Shown piece after piece: positions 50,161 to 60,146 of a stretch of DNA of 64,000 nt. The DNA is from Cranoglanis bouderius (lineage: Eukaryota; Chordata; Actinopteri; Siluriformes; Cranoglanididae), in the NCBI GenBank assembly GCA_023630585.1, contig CM042535.1, positions 33,106,899 to 33,170,898 of the forward strand, given 5' to 3'. The position numbers and the translations under genes were made by a program. The notes beneath the pieces were generated by a model. It ran no database searches. It saw only the letters and a list, made by a program, of their open reading frames with translations, and had not been told where the DNA came from. How positions within the stretch are numbered: the first letter of the stretch is position 1; each line of letters begins with the position of its first letter.

Positions 50161-51562
50161 CAGTGGGGGGAAAAAGTATTTGATCCCCTGCTGATTTTGT
50201 ACATTTGCCCAGTGACAAAGAAATTATCAGTTTATAATTTTAATGGTAGGTGTATTTTAACAGTAAGTGACAGAATAACAACAACAAAAAAATCCAGAAA
50301 AATGCATTTAAAAAAAGTTATAAATTGATTTGCATTTTAATGAGGGAAATAAGAATTTGACTCCTTCGACTTAGTACTTGGTGGCAAAACCCTTGTTGGT
50401 AATCACAGAGGTCAGACATTTCTTTTAGTTGGCCACCAGGTTTGCACACATCTCAGGAGGGATTTTGTCCCACTTCTCTTTGCAGATCCTCTCCAAGTCA
50501 TTAAGGTCATTTTCAATGCCCTGGCTGAGGGAAGGAGGTTTTCACCCAAGATTTGACGGTACATGGCCCTGTCCATCGTCCCTTTGATGCGGTGCAGTTG
50601 TCCTGTCCCCTTAGCAGAAAAACACCCCCAAAGCATAATGTTCCCACCTCCATGTTTGACGGTGGGGATGGTGTTATGACTTGGGGTCATAGGCAGCATT
50701 CCTCCTCCTCCAAACACGGCAAGTTGAGTTGATGCCAAAGAGCTCGATTTTGGTCTCATCTGACCACAACACTTTCACCCAGTTCTCCTCTGAATCATTC
50801 AGGCAAACTTCAGACGGACCTGTACATGTGCTTTCTTGAGCAGGGGGACCTTGCGGCCACTGCAGGATTTCAGTCCTTCACGGCGTAGTGTGTTACCAAT
50901 TGTTTTCTTGGTGACTATGGTCCCAGCTGCATTGAGATCATTAACAAGATCCTCCCGTGTAGTTCTGGGCTGATTCCTCACCATTCTCATGATCATTGAA
51001 ACTCCACGAAGTGAGATCTTGCATGGAGCCCCAGACCGAGGGAGACTGACAGTTTCCTCCATTTGCAAATAATTGCACCAACTGTTGTCACCTTCTCACC
51101 AAGCTGCTTGGAGATGGTCTTGTAGCCCATTCCAGCCTTGTGTAGGTCTACAATCTTGTCCCTGACATCCTTGGACAGATCTTTGGTCTTGGCCATGGTG
51201 GAGAGTTTGGAATCTGATTGACTGATTGCTTCTGTGGACAGGTGTCTTTTTACAGGTAACAAGCTGAGATTAGGAGCACTCCCTTTAAGAGAGTGCTCCT
51301 AATCTCAGCTCATTACCTGTGTAAAAGACACCTGGGAGCCAGATATCTTGCTGATTGATAGGGGATCAAATACTTATTTCCCTCATTAAAATGCAAATCA
51401 ATTCATAACTTTTTTGAAATGCGTTTTTCTGGATTTTTTTGTTGTTATTCTGTCTCTCACTGTTAAAATACACCTACCATTAAAATTATAGACTGATCAT
51501 TTCTTTGTCAGTGGGCAAACGTACAAAATCAGCAGGGGATCAAATACTTTTTTCCCCCACTG
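50161..51562 (-). mobile_element. Tc1-like transposon E inserted in a coiled-coil exon
   Basis: About 200-bp inverted repeats begin CAGTGGGGGGAAAAAGTATT at both ends, with TA flanks at 50159-50160 and 51563-51564. Removing it joins NVQLEYENSNLKDQ to KTLQGSVEKLEGQLHE. - strand transposase pieces: 51262-50993 ([20 protein letters not shown]), 51068-50799 and 50759-50412. The segment with the second and third catalytic residues has been deleted. Confidence 0.92.
51238..51335. repeat. Perfect-looking hairpin inside Tc1-E
   Basis: CAGGTGTCTTTTTACAGGTA and GAGATTAGGAGCACTC are followed by CTTTAAGA and the inverted arm, giving about 44-bp arms around an 8- to 10-base loop. It lies just inside the 5' end of the transposase. 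Confidence 0.9.
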
Positions 51563-51756
51563 TACCTGGTCCTTCAGGTTGGAGTTCTCATATTCCAGCT
51601 GAACATTGGACTCTAGAGCAATCTTGCTCTCCCCTCAGCTTCATCCAGACAGGACTGTAAGTTCAACAAAAAATGTTCTTAGCTTTATTTACTTCTAGAA
51701 AAATATTCTTCCACACACACAATAGCAGTTGTGGCTTAATGAGTAGAAAAGCTTAC

Positions 51757-51816
51757 ATTGGTGTCTATGTAATGCAACCAAAGGTCGCTGTAATTCTGTC
51801 GCTCTCGCTCCTGCTC
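51757..51816 (-). pseudogene. 60-nt coiled-coil gene exon, intact by itself
   Basis: Acceptor GTGTTTTAG/GAGCAG, donor CCAAT/GTAAGC, phase 0. It encodes EQERERQNYSDLWLHYIDTN with no damage. Confidence 0.55.
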
Positions 51817-52354
51817 CTAAAACACAGCCATGAGAGAGTTTAATGTTCACATCTGCAATGGGCCATTTCACTTTCTTTTTTTTTTAATGTATAGTTGTAA
51901 ACAGATGCTGTGAGGCTTTTCTCAGTCACCTTGCTTTTCCTCTCAGACTCTGACTACCTCTATGAGCATCTCCTCCAGTTCCTCCTTCTGTGCTCCAGGT
52001 TTATCAGTTTGGACTCCTGACCTGAACGTTCACCATCCAAAATGTTGTAGGCTTTATTTACTTTTTACACACATGTTCAGACACTTTTGACGACCAACAA
52101 ACAATTTGGGGATATGTACGATGGGCAGAGTGTTGCTAAACAAGCATGAAGAAACACACATGTGCAGACCTACTGTGAGCACAAACACTTTGCAGGTGAT
52201 GAAAATTTAGAAAAGGTTGCAGCAGTGTTGCTGTGGTTTTAGTGTGCAGGTTTTTTTTTAGGTTTTTTTTTTTTGTTTGTTTGTTTTTTTTACTTTTGGC
52301 CATACAGGACTCTTTTATGTGTACTTCTAAATTGTTAAGGCTTTTCTCACTTAC

Positions 52355-52483
52355 CTTCAATTTCTTTTCATGTATGCAGTGAGTCTCACGGAGTTGTCTC
52401 TCCAACTTCTCTACTGAGCCTTGCAGTGTTTTTAGCTGCTCCATCAGGATAGTGTTCTCATAATCCAGCTGAGCATTAGACTC
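52355..52483 (-). pseudogene. Coiled-coil exon cut by the gypsy LTR
   Basis: It encodes ESNAQLDYENTILMEQLKTL, QGSVEKLERQLRETHCIHEK and KLK before AAG/GTAAGTG. Its 5' end stops exactly where the LTR begins (52484). Confidence 0.65.
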
Positions 52484-52980
52484 TGTTAGGATCTCCCCTC
52501 GCACTGGGCGACCAGCACACTTCAGCATTCACGGACTCTCATTTTGTTTACTTCGCCACATGTTTCTTTGTTTTGGTTCATGTCATGTCACGCCCCTGTA
52601 TGTTCATTGGTTCTCTGCCTTATTTGTTATTATGTGTCTCAGGTGTTTTGTGTTTGAGTCTTGTTTCATTCATGTATTTAAGCCCCTTTGTTTTCACTCG
52701 CACTTCGCGAAGTATTAGCTGAGTTACTCTGTTTCCTTGTCTCGTACCAAGCCTTGTTTTGATGGACTGTTTATACTGGTTTTCTGGATCTTTGCTACGT
52801 CTCTCGTTGCTGGATTATTGCCTTGCAATTTGGATACTGTTTGCCTGTTTTTGACCTTGCCTTTGTCTCACATTTTTACCTATTCCTATTTTTGTGGATG
52901 TTCCAATAACTTTAGATATATTCCTATTAAAGTGACTTTCCCCTGCACTTGCAGCCAGCTCCCCTTTCTGTGATGTAACA
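52484..52980 (+). repeat. 5' LTR of the gypsy-type element
   Basis: 497 bp, TG...CA, with CCTATTAAAGTGACTTTCCC near its end as a poly(A)-like region. The first gag ATG is 17 bases after the LTR. Confidence 0.8.
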
Positions 52981-52996
52981 GAATACTTCGCCTACC

Positions 52997-53451
52997 ATGG
53001 ATGCAGCGGGGAAAGGGAGGACACGCCACGCCAAATTTTTTGTACCCGCGTTCAACTCCGTTCTTTTTCCCCAGTGGACATATTTTTATCCCCCCGAGGC
53101 CTACGATGGTTTTTCGGTGTACCCCCAATGTTTTCTTTTTTTCTTAGTTTGGAGGACCCCAAGCCCGATGAGAAGCAGTGGTTGGGGTTCCTCCTATCAC
53201 GTTTAGTCGGCTCAGCTCGCCAGTGGGCAGAGCTTCACCTCGCCAGTGGATCAAGCAAGCTATGTACTGTTTCTAGCTTTGTGGAACTGCTGATCCAAGT
53301 GTTTGGGAGTCCTGACTGTAGTGAATCAGCTTTAAAAATGGAAAAAAGCGCACGCTTGGATTCAAAGCACCGTTTTAAAGGAGACAAGAGTTTTAAAGTG
53401 TGCCCGCATTATCTACCAGAATATGTAGTGGAAATTAGCTGTTTGGGTTAA
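52997..53451 (+). pseudogene. Gypsy gag remnant
   Basis: It starts MDAAGKGRTRHAKFFVPAFN. After a frame change it continues LEDPKPDEKQWLGFLLSRLV and GSARQWAELHLASG, typical of gypsy gag (a hydrophobic block followed by ARQWAE). It is broken soon after by the inserted block. Confidence 0.7.
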
Positions 53452-54880
53452 TTTGATATATTCTCCACCATTTTATGTAAGTAAAAATTAGTTGTTAAAT
53501 TGAGCTATCTTTATTCTCCTCCAAAGATGTAGGAGAGATTAACAGATCAGCTCGAAAAGGGAAATTTGACTAAATTAGTATTACTGATCAACTATTCGTC
53601 CAGCGATAAGTTGAAACTAGTGTATTCATCAATTATGCATTAGATATTACCTCCGTGGCCACCGGCAATAATATCCTAAACATAGTGACACATTATTCTG
53701 AGAGCATGTCGCAGAATCGCAATTCAAGGCAACAGACACTTGTAAGCAAAAAGAACACGTATTTAAGAAGAGACGAGACTTTATTGAACTATTCTATGAC
53801 ACAGAAACTAATCTAATATATAAAACACACACACGCACACACACACACACACACACACACGGGTGATGATGAAGAGTGAATGAAGTTCCGAGCCTCTAGC
53901 GTTGCATGCTATTTCACAGACCATGATCTGAACGAACCATCAACTTATTTAGTTATCTTCACTTCCTTTAGAAGGGCTCAATTTATTATAGACACCAGAT
54001 TAGCTAGATTCTGGGGTATTGCGCTTGCCTTAGCTGTGTTGAAGGGATTTCCTCGTTACGTCGTGGTGTCGTCGGCGGTCTGGTCGATGAGAGGCGTCTC
54101 GGAAGACCAATCGGAATGCTGAGTGGAATGAAGGCGGGAGGCTTGAAAAGCAGGCGGCGGCTCTCGCTGGGTCCCCAGGCCGAGGTAAACGTGATCTGAT
54201 CTCCCCGACGTTGATTGGCTCTGGAGACCCTCCACCGACCCCGTCCGTGCCAAGAAGCAAGAGACACGAGAGAGAGCGAAGCAAGTGACGACCTTCAGAA
54301 CTTGTGTTCTTAGGATTTTAACACTTCCTTGGCTAGTCCAGCCCAGAGTGCTTCCTCCAATCAATATTGTCTTTGGGCAGGGTGTTAGCCAGATTCTCCA
54401 CCTATTATGCTAATTAGCCCCTTGTCCATGTGGATGAGTGGTTCCACACTCTTCAATGATGAGTGGATTATTAAACTTTGTCCTGAAACTTGCATGTACA
54501 TATCAGAACAATCTACACAAATTTCCTTACTCTTATGATTTAGGAAATCACTCAATGAACACATACATACCAAACAAGACATGTTTGACTATACTTAAAG
54601 TACATTACTAATATTTAAAACACAATGATCCTCCTAGGGCTACTACACTAATACATGATTAAATGAAATAATTAGTGGCAACTTAAAGGTGATACACATG
54701 AAGAAAATAGAACAACACATGGTAGGACATAGGTGATTGCAGTTGTTCAAAGATGTATTAATTCCCACAGTCGTTGCTCCTGGTAGGCACCGATTGTGGA
54801 ATGTGCGAGTCCTTGTGTGGAACTGTGGAATGTGTAATCTTTGTGACTGAGCGAAAAGGTCTCTCCTTTCTTCCACAATT
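53420..54880 (-). mobile_element. LTR-like insertion inside the gypsy element
   Basis: On the - strand it has AATAAAGTCTCGTCTCTTCT near 53790 and a tail with ATAAAATGGTGGAGAAT near 53470, which looks like the LTR end and leader of another retroelement. A (CA)n run sits at 53828-53860. No gag or pol was seen; the class is unsettled. Confidence 0.35.
53828..53860. repeat. (CA)n microsatellite
   Basis: An interrupted then perfect CA run. Confidence 0.92.
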
Positions 54881-55155
54881 TATTGGCCTTACTGGTCTGG
54901 CCCAAAAAGGCCTAAATCACTGCATTTGAGAGCAGTTTCTGTGGTCGAGAGGGTTCAGCCCTGGGTCAAGGAGGCCTTTAACGCTTGCCGTGTTGGTTGA
55001 GATAAGGCAGATGCACATGCTGGATTTAAGTGGCTCCTGGGTGTCTGGGGTGGATTCCTTGTTTTATGGCTCCCTGAGTGGAGACATTTTGGTCCAGAGT
55101 TTCTTGTGGGTTCTCTGGCTGAGAAGGCCCATTGTTTTATTTCTTCTGGTTATAA

Positions 55156-57024
55156 TTGTGTGAATTATATGATGCTGCTTGTGCTGAGGCGTTACATGAC
55201 TTTGCTCCCGACCTTCAGAAGTTCTTGAGGAGGGACCGCCTGTCTGATCAGCCCAGCCGGCCATTCACTGCGCACTATGAGAGGGAGCTGGCCGACGTGG
55301 CGGCCAACACCTCTCAGCCTCAGACCCAGGAGTGCGCAACCGAGGGCTGCATCAGACGGGCCAAATTACGGTGCCCCACCTGTGTGAAACAAGGCAGAGA
55401 AGGCTCCTACTTCTGCTCGCAGGAGTGCTTTAAGGGCAGCTGGTGTGCCCACAAGCAGCTCCACAAGCGACCACACCCAGAGCTCCAGCTGGAGACCCAG
55501 CAGATGGTCTCCCCAGCGGAGCTCCAACTGGAGGTCAACCTGGCGACATCCAGCCCCGAGCTCCAGGTAGAGACCCAGCAGATGGTCTCGCCAGCTCAAT
55601 GTGGCAACCTCCACTCAAGCCATGTTCCTGCCAGGGGTCCACGGGTCGACTTCCGCTCAAGCCACGTTCATTCCGGAGGTCAACGAGGCGATCTCCGCTC
55701 AAGCCACATTCACACCGGAGGTCCACGGGACAACCTCCACTCAAGCCATGTTCATGGCAGAGGTCCACAGGATGACCTCCTCTCAAGCCACGTTCATGCT
55801 GGAGGTCCACGGGACGACCTCCACTCAAGCCATGTTCATGCCGGAGGTCAACGAGGCGATCTCCGCTCAAGCCACGTTCACGCCAGAGGTCCACGGGACG
55901 ACCTCCGCTCAAGCCACGTTCATGCTGGAGGTCCACGGGACGACCTCCTCTCAAGCCACGTTCATGCCGGAGGTCCATGGGACGACCTCCGCTCAAGCCA
56001 TGTTCATGCTGGAGGTCCACGGGACGACCTCCGCTCAAGCCACGTTCCTGCCAGAGGTCCACGAGGTGACCTCTGCTCAAGCCACGTTCATGCCGGAGGT
56101 CAACGAAGCGACCTCCGCTCAAGTCACATTCCTGCCGGAGGTCCACAAGGAGACCTCCTCTCAAGCCACATTCCTGCTGGAGGCCCACGAGGAGACCTCC
56201 TCTCCAGAGCCAAGGTTCAAGTTCATGCCCCAGTCCACGCCCCAGTCCATGCCCCGGTTCATGCCCAGGTTCATGCCCAGGTTCATGCCCTGGTCCATGC
56301 CCAGGTTCATGCCCCAAATCATGCCCCAGTTCATGTCCAAGTTCATGCCCGGGGCCAACCAGGTGGCCCCCAAGGCCAAGTTCCAGTCCAGGTTCCAGTC
56401 CAGGTTCCAGTCCAGGTTCCAATCCAAGTTCCAGTCCAAATCCCAGTCCATGTTCCAGTCCAGGTCCCAGTCCAGGTCCAAGTCCCGGTCCATGTTCCAG
56501 TCCAGGTCCCAGTCCAGGTCCAAGTCCCAGTCCAGGTTCCAGTCCAGGTTCCAGTCCGTGGCCGACCAGGCGGTCCCCAAGGCCAAGTTCCAGTCCAAGT
56601 TCCAGTCCAGGTTCCAGTCCAGGTTCCAGTCCAAGTTTCTGCCAGAGGCCAACCAGGCAGCCCCCAAGGCCAAGTTCCAGTCCAAGTTCCAGTCAAGGTT
56701 CCAGTCCAGGTTCCTGTCCGGGTTCCAGTCCGGGTTCCAGTCCAGGTTCCAGTCCAAGTTCCAGTCCAAGCTTCTGCCAGAGGCCGACCAGGCGACCCCC
56801 AAGGCCAAGTTCCAGTCCAAGTTCCAGTCCAAGCTCCTGCCAGAGGCCGACCAGGTGGCCCCCAAGGCCAAGTTCCAGTCCAAGTTCCAGTCCAGGTTCC
56901 AGTCTGGATTCCTGTCTGGATTCCTGTCTGGGTTCCAGTCCAGGTTCCAGTCCAAGTTCCAGTCAAAGCTCCTGCCAGAGGCCGACCAGATGGCCCACCA
57001 CGCTCTGCTCACGCCAGAGGCTGA
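55156..57024 (+). CDS. Open frame with METAP1-like zinc finger and repeat tail, inside the gypsy element
   Basis: 622 codons, open from before 55156 (no ATG at the listed start). Residues about 60-105 ([17 protein letters not shown], then [20 protein letters not shown]) match the N-terminal MYND-like zinc finger of methionine aminopeptidase 1 (CPTC, FCSQECF.GSW, HK.LHK). The peptidase domain is absent. It is preceded by [15 protein letters not shown], of unknown origin. It is followed by about 14 copies of a 14-residue repeat ([14 protein letters not shown]), then VPVQ tetrapeptides, then an Ala/Arg-rich end ([13 protein letters not shown]). It could be an accessory protein of the retroelement. 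The repeat part is also open in two other frames, so the translated frame is inferred from the zinc finger only. Confidence 0.6.
   Translation: MCELYDAACAEALHDFAPDLQKFLRRDRLSDQPSRPFTAHYERELADVAANTSQPQTQECATEGCIRRAKLRCPTCVKQGREGSYFCSQECFKGSWCAHKQLHKRPHPELQLETQQMVSPAELQLEVNLATSSPELQVETQQMVSPAQCGNLHSSHVPARGPRVDFRSSHVHSGGQRGDLRSSHIHTGGPRDNLHSSHVHGRGPQDDLLSSHVHAGGPRDDLHSSHVHAGGQRGDLRSSHVHARGPRDDLRSSHVHAGGPRDDLLSSHVHAGGPWDDLRSSHVHAGGPRDDLRSSHVPARGPRGDLCSSHVHAGGQRSDLRSSHIPAGGPQGDLLSSHIPAGGPRGDLLSRAKVQVHAPVHAPVHAPVHAQVHAQVHALVHAQVHAPNHAPVHVQVHARGQPGGPQGQVPVQVPVQVPVQVPIQVPVQIPVHVPVQVPVQVQVPVHVPVQVPVQVQVPVQVPVQVPVRGRPGGPQGQVPVQVPVQVPVQVPVQVSARGQPGSPQGQVPVQVPVKVPVQVPVRVPVRVPVQVPVQVPVQASARGRPGDPQGQVPVQVPVQAPARGRPGGPQGQVPVQVPVQVPVWIPVWIPVWVPVQVPVQVPVKAPARGRPDGPPRSAHARG
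55333..55470 (+). other. METAP1-type zinc finger coding segment
   Basis: 46 codons with the full set of zinc ligands in the expected order: C-x4-C, CPTC, FCSQEC, H-x3-H-type end. Introns of the cellular gene are absent here, as expected for a processed capture. Confidence 0.75.
55610..56215. repeat. 42-bp tandem array
   Basis: About 14 units of the type CTCAAGCCACGTTCATGCCG + GAGGTCCACGGGACGACCTC. Frame +1 reads [14 protein letters not shown], frame +2 reads [14 protein letters not shown], and the - strand reads [14 protein letters not shown]. Confidence 0.93.
56375..56965. repeat. 12-bp tandem array with spacers
   Basis: Units of TTCCAGTCCAGG or TTCCAGTCCAAG, read as VPVQ in one frame and FQSR/FQSK in another. 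Spacers carry GCCGACCAGGCGGCCCCCAA-like segments. Confidence 0.93.
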
Positions 57025-57039
57025 TGATACGGCCAATCA

Positions 57040-57175
57040 CGCTCCGCTCATGCCAGAGGCCGACGAGACGGCTCACCATGCTAAGCTCAAGCCAGTGGCC
57101 GACGAGACGGCCCACCACGCTAAGCTCAAGCCAGTGCCCGATGAGACGGCCCACCACGCTAGGCTCAAGCCAGAG
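57040..57175. repeat. 39-bp tandem array
   Basis: Three to four units of GACGAGACGGCCCACCACGC + TAAGCTCAAGCCAGTGGCC, read as ADETAHHAKLKPV in frame +2. Confidence 0.88.
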
Positions 57176-57654
57176 GCTGTTGAGGCAGCCTTCCAAGCAT
57201 TGTTCCCGTCCGAGGACCATAGACTATGCCTGCCTCGGGACCTGGGGGGCAGAGATTACCATCTTGCCCAGGGGCCCAGGTCCGCCAGAGGGGTCAAGAC
57301 TTTGGCGCTTCAGGAGAAGCGCCTTTGGGGGGGGGCTATGTTAGGATCTCCCCTCATGCTGTTCGCCAAAGCGGGCGAGCAGCGCTCTTCCGCATTCACA
57401 GACTCCATCAACTTTGACGTCACAACCACCCTTACAACACTGTAGACACGCAAGGTGGCACACGGACTCCACCAAAACACCTCTAATGTTCAGTGCACTG
57501 TTAAATTCAATCCAAGCATGCTGTTGGACCATGGATATCAGACCCCTGTTAGGTTTTATAGATTGATACTTTACTGGTATTGATGTACTAGACAAAGTTA
57601 CACATTCAACACATTAATAAATTACAGCGGATTTGCAACAGATTAAAGTCACAA

Positions 57655-57680
57655 CAACAACAACAACAACAACACCCACA
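57655..57680. repeat. Short (CAA)n run
   Basis: Six to seven CAA units just 3' of the first coiled-coil exon (- strand orientation). Confidence 0.85.
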
Positions 57681-57697
57681 ACAAAGCATGTTCTTAC

Positions 57698-57847
57698 CTT
57701 TAGAAGGTTCTCTTTCTTATTTGTCCTGGCAGCAAATTCCTTGCTAAGGATTGAAAAGTCCAATCTGTGCAGGATTTCGTGTTCATCCAGATCTGAATCC
57801 GGGTCCAGTAAACTCTCATCTGTTCATCTATTTCCCCCTGCAGCCAT
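57698..57847 (-). pseudogene. First coiled-coil gene exon with early stop
   Basis: ATG at 57847 in a GCCATG-like context (ATGGCTGCAGG). Codon 8 is TGA. The rest is open: DESLLDPDSDLDEHEILHRL, DFSILSKEFAARTNKKENLL and K, then the donor AAAG/GTAAGAA. If translation starts elsewhere the stop may not matter. Confidence 0.55.
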
Positions 57848-57997
57848 AAAATATTCACTCAGCTTCAGTAGAGTTTTGAATAAATCCTGCTCACTGTTCT
57901 TTTATTTAGTGAGCTTTGCGCATTTCTGCTCTGCTCTCACACTTTGTTCTTGGCTCTACACTTTACACTTATTAGCCTGAGTTAGCACAGACTGTAG

Positions 57998-58010
57998 CCT
58001 TTTTTTATAC
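57998..58010 (-). promoter_or_regulatory. TATA-like box upstream of the coiled-coil gene
   Basis: On the - strand, GTATAAAAAAAGG lies about 150 bases before the first ATG. Confidence 0.35.
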
Positions 58011-58830
58011 AGATGACAGAGCCCTGATTGGCGCATATGAAATAATTTTTTTTTATTTCTTACGGTATAATACAGTATTTATTTCTTTTTCAGTGAAGTC
58101 AGACTTGAGTCCACCCAGAACTCATCTGAGCAAAATCGTGATGCATCAAGTCCCATCAACTCATTTAACACACAGTGTAAAGGGGGGAAAGGTGCACATT
58201 ATTATAGATCAGTAATTTTATTCAAGATAGAAGGAAGAAGAAGAAAAATTGAAGAAGATTTTCACCCTGACAGCACAAAAACATTCACCTGCTGCTTTCC
58301 TCCACAGTGTAATCCATCCTGCTCCTGTGCTGTACTTAACAAGCTCATTGCCATCTTATCATAGTCAGCGTTACCCTTGACATTACTTGGTGTAACCGCA
58401 TGCATGCAGATGTTTTCAGTTAACGTTAGCTAGCATACAGTGCTCCTTTAGCTGCTTTAGCTGCTGAGTGGACAACATTTGATATCTTTCTGTTGAACCG
58501 CGTTACCACTAACTTATCGATTTATTAGATTTTCTAAGCAATCCAATCAACAAACTAAGTTAAGTTAGCTAGCTTGCTCATTCACATGTAACTTATGCTA
58601 ATTTGCAATCTAATCAAATGTCTGAGGTAAGATGTGATCTATTGATTTGTTTGTTTGTAATTGTTATTGATCATTTCTTGTTCAATCTAGATAAGGGACT
58701 AGCCTCTGTTTTACCATTTGTTGTGGGGCTGTTTCAAGTATAAAGGTTTGTAGGATATGTCACGTTGTTTTTCTCCCCACCTAAGGAGGGGCAACTTGCT
58801 TGTTATGCAAGTTGATGCCAATAAGTATGA
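58011..58830. other. Intergenic, nothing supported
   Basis: No exon or element end recognised. Confidence 0.5.
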
Positions 58831-59000
58831 AGGTACAGTGCTGTGAAAAGTATTTGATTTCTTCTGTTTTTGTGTATATCTCATACTAAATATTCGAAAT
58901 ACAACATAAAACAAAGGCAACCTGAGTAAACACACAATACAGTTTTTATTTATTTATTTTAAATGAAGCAAAAAAAAGTTATCCATCACATGTCACCATT
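58831..59000. mobile_element. Tc1-like MITE fragment (CAGTGCTGTGAAAAGTATTTG)
   Basis: It carries one end, GTACAGTGCTGTGAAAAGTA, and subterminal TCTTCTGTTTTTGTGTATAT, matching a common fish element. The other end is not seen. Confidence 0.6.
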
Positions 59001-59179
59001 CACACACCTTTATAAAAAAAAAAAGTGATAATTAGCTGATTAGAGTCTTCTCAGGTCGACATTACTGTTTTATAAATTCTTTATTCTAATATTTTTGAAT
59101 AATATTATTAATATTTTTTTCCAGTATCTCATTTCCATGAGCTGTAAGCAGTAATCATTGAGACTAAAACAAAATAAAA

Positions 59180-59298
59180 AGGCTTGAAATATTTCACTTT
59201 ATGTCTAATGAATCTAGAATATGTGAAAGTTCCACTTTTTGAATTAAATTACGGGGAAAAAATTAACTTTTTCACGATTTTTTTTTTGAGATGCACCC
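59180..59298. mobile_element. Decayed end of a Tc1-like element next to (TA)n
   Basis: It ends TTTTTGAGATGCACCCGTAT, the inverted end of the family at 30411-31913 (AGGTGCATCTCAA), directly abutting a (TA)n tract. Confidence 0.65.

Positions 59299-59379
<81 letters not shown>
59299..59379. repeat. (TA)n microsatellite
   Basis: About 40 TA units. Confidence 0.96.
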
Positions 59380-59381
<2 letters not shown>

Positions 59382-59593
59382 GTTCAACTTTATTTGAATT
59401 ATGTTCAAATGTATGTCAGTTGTGTTGTCTTTTCTCCTCACAACTGAAGAACGCGCATGCTGAGAATGCTCATTTTGACCACTAGATGGCAGCAGATATT
59501 TTTCATTCGTCTCACACACTGAAGGGGAAAAAATCTGTTTAAATCTGGTTTTATGAGCAGCTACTACACCTACATGACAGCTAATGTACCTTA

Positions 59594-59597
<4 letters not shown>

Positions 59598-59640
<43 letters not shown>
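59598..59640. repeat. (GT)n then (GA)n microsatellite
   Basis: About 20 GT units followed by a GA-rich run to 59664. Confidence 0.94.
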
Positions 59641-59982
59641 AGAGAGAGAGCGAGAGAGAGAGAGATTTTAGCAGTCAGCATCCCGTACTGTAAACAACTA
59701 ACATTTACTTAATTCCTATCGCAGTTCTACTAAACTCCTGGGCAGTCCCAGGCAAAAAAAAAAAAAAAATCATTCAGGGCTTGAGCCCCGAAAGATTAGC
59801 CCTAGTGACGCCCCTGGTCTATAGTCTCCAGGTGGTTTATAACATAATTTAATTTACAACAAAACAAAGCAAAAGAAAACATGAATGCCTTCATCTCCGA
59901 AAACATTTGTCATCTTACATTTCATAACAAACTCGAGGGAGCTCAATGCCGGCTCGTGTCCCGCCATTTCATCCATGAATTT

Positions 59983-60146
59983 CGGAATGTGTGCAAAGGA
60001 TTGTGGGTGATTGTATTGGATGGCCGTCTCAATTTGACTTGTCCTTGGAAGGCAGCCTCCGTTTCATGGCCTTCATTTGGCAGATTTTGAAGGATGTCTC
60101 AGTGTATCCTCCAATCACCCACAATCCTTTGCACACATTCCAAAAT
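59983..60146. repeat. Inverted repeat, possible small MITE
   Basis: GGAATGTGTGCAAAGGATTG plus TGGGTGATTG at the left is repeated inverted at 60115-60146 (CAATCACCCACAATCCTTTG + CACACATTCC). Arms are about 31 bp and the spacer about 100 bp. Confidence 0.8.

Larger units (their letters stand above)
52484..57445 (+). mobile_element. Gypsy-type LTR retrotransposon without pol, carrying a captured gene piece
   Basis: The 5' LTR is 52484-52980 (TGTTAGGATCTCCCC to GATGTAACA). A second LTR start with the same first 17 bases and a related continuation is at 57339, preceded by a G-rich polypurine tract. Between them: a gag remnant (52997-53420), an inserted LTR-like block (about 53400-54880), and an open frame 55156-57024. 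No protease, reverse transcriptase, RNase H or integrase was found, so it would need help from another element. The 3' LTR is cut short. Confidence 0.75.
48283..57847 (-). pseudogene. Degenerate multi-exon coiled-coil gene, unidentified
   Basis: Reading 5' to 3' on the - strand, exon-like blocks with good splice sites are: 57847-57698 (MAAGGNR, TGA, then LHRLDFSILSKEFAARTNKK), 52483-52355, about 52030-51930, 51816-51757 (EQERERQNYSDLWLHYIDTN), 51654-50081 (split by Tc1-E) and 48448-48283. Three of them share one module, xNxQLxYENxxLxxQLKTLQ then GSVEKLExQLxETHCIHE, as if an exon had been duplicated. Disabling changes: stop at codon 8, frameshifts in three blocks, a Tc1 inside one exon and a gypsy element inside another. 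I do not recognise the family. Long-coil proteins of the KASH5/LRMP type are a weak possibility. Copies elsewhere could be functional. Confidence 0.55.

Noticed and set aside
55535..57036. Long - strand frames (295, 291 and 207 residues) over the arrays
   Set aside because: They consist of repeat translation only ([30 protein letters not shown]). No non-repeat domain supports them.
53828..57190. CRISPR-like array of regularly spaced repeats
   Set aside because: The repeats are head-to-tail without unique spacers, and the DNA is vertebrate nuclear.
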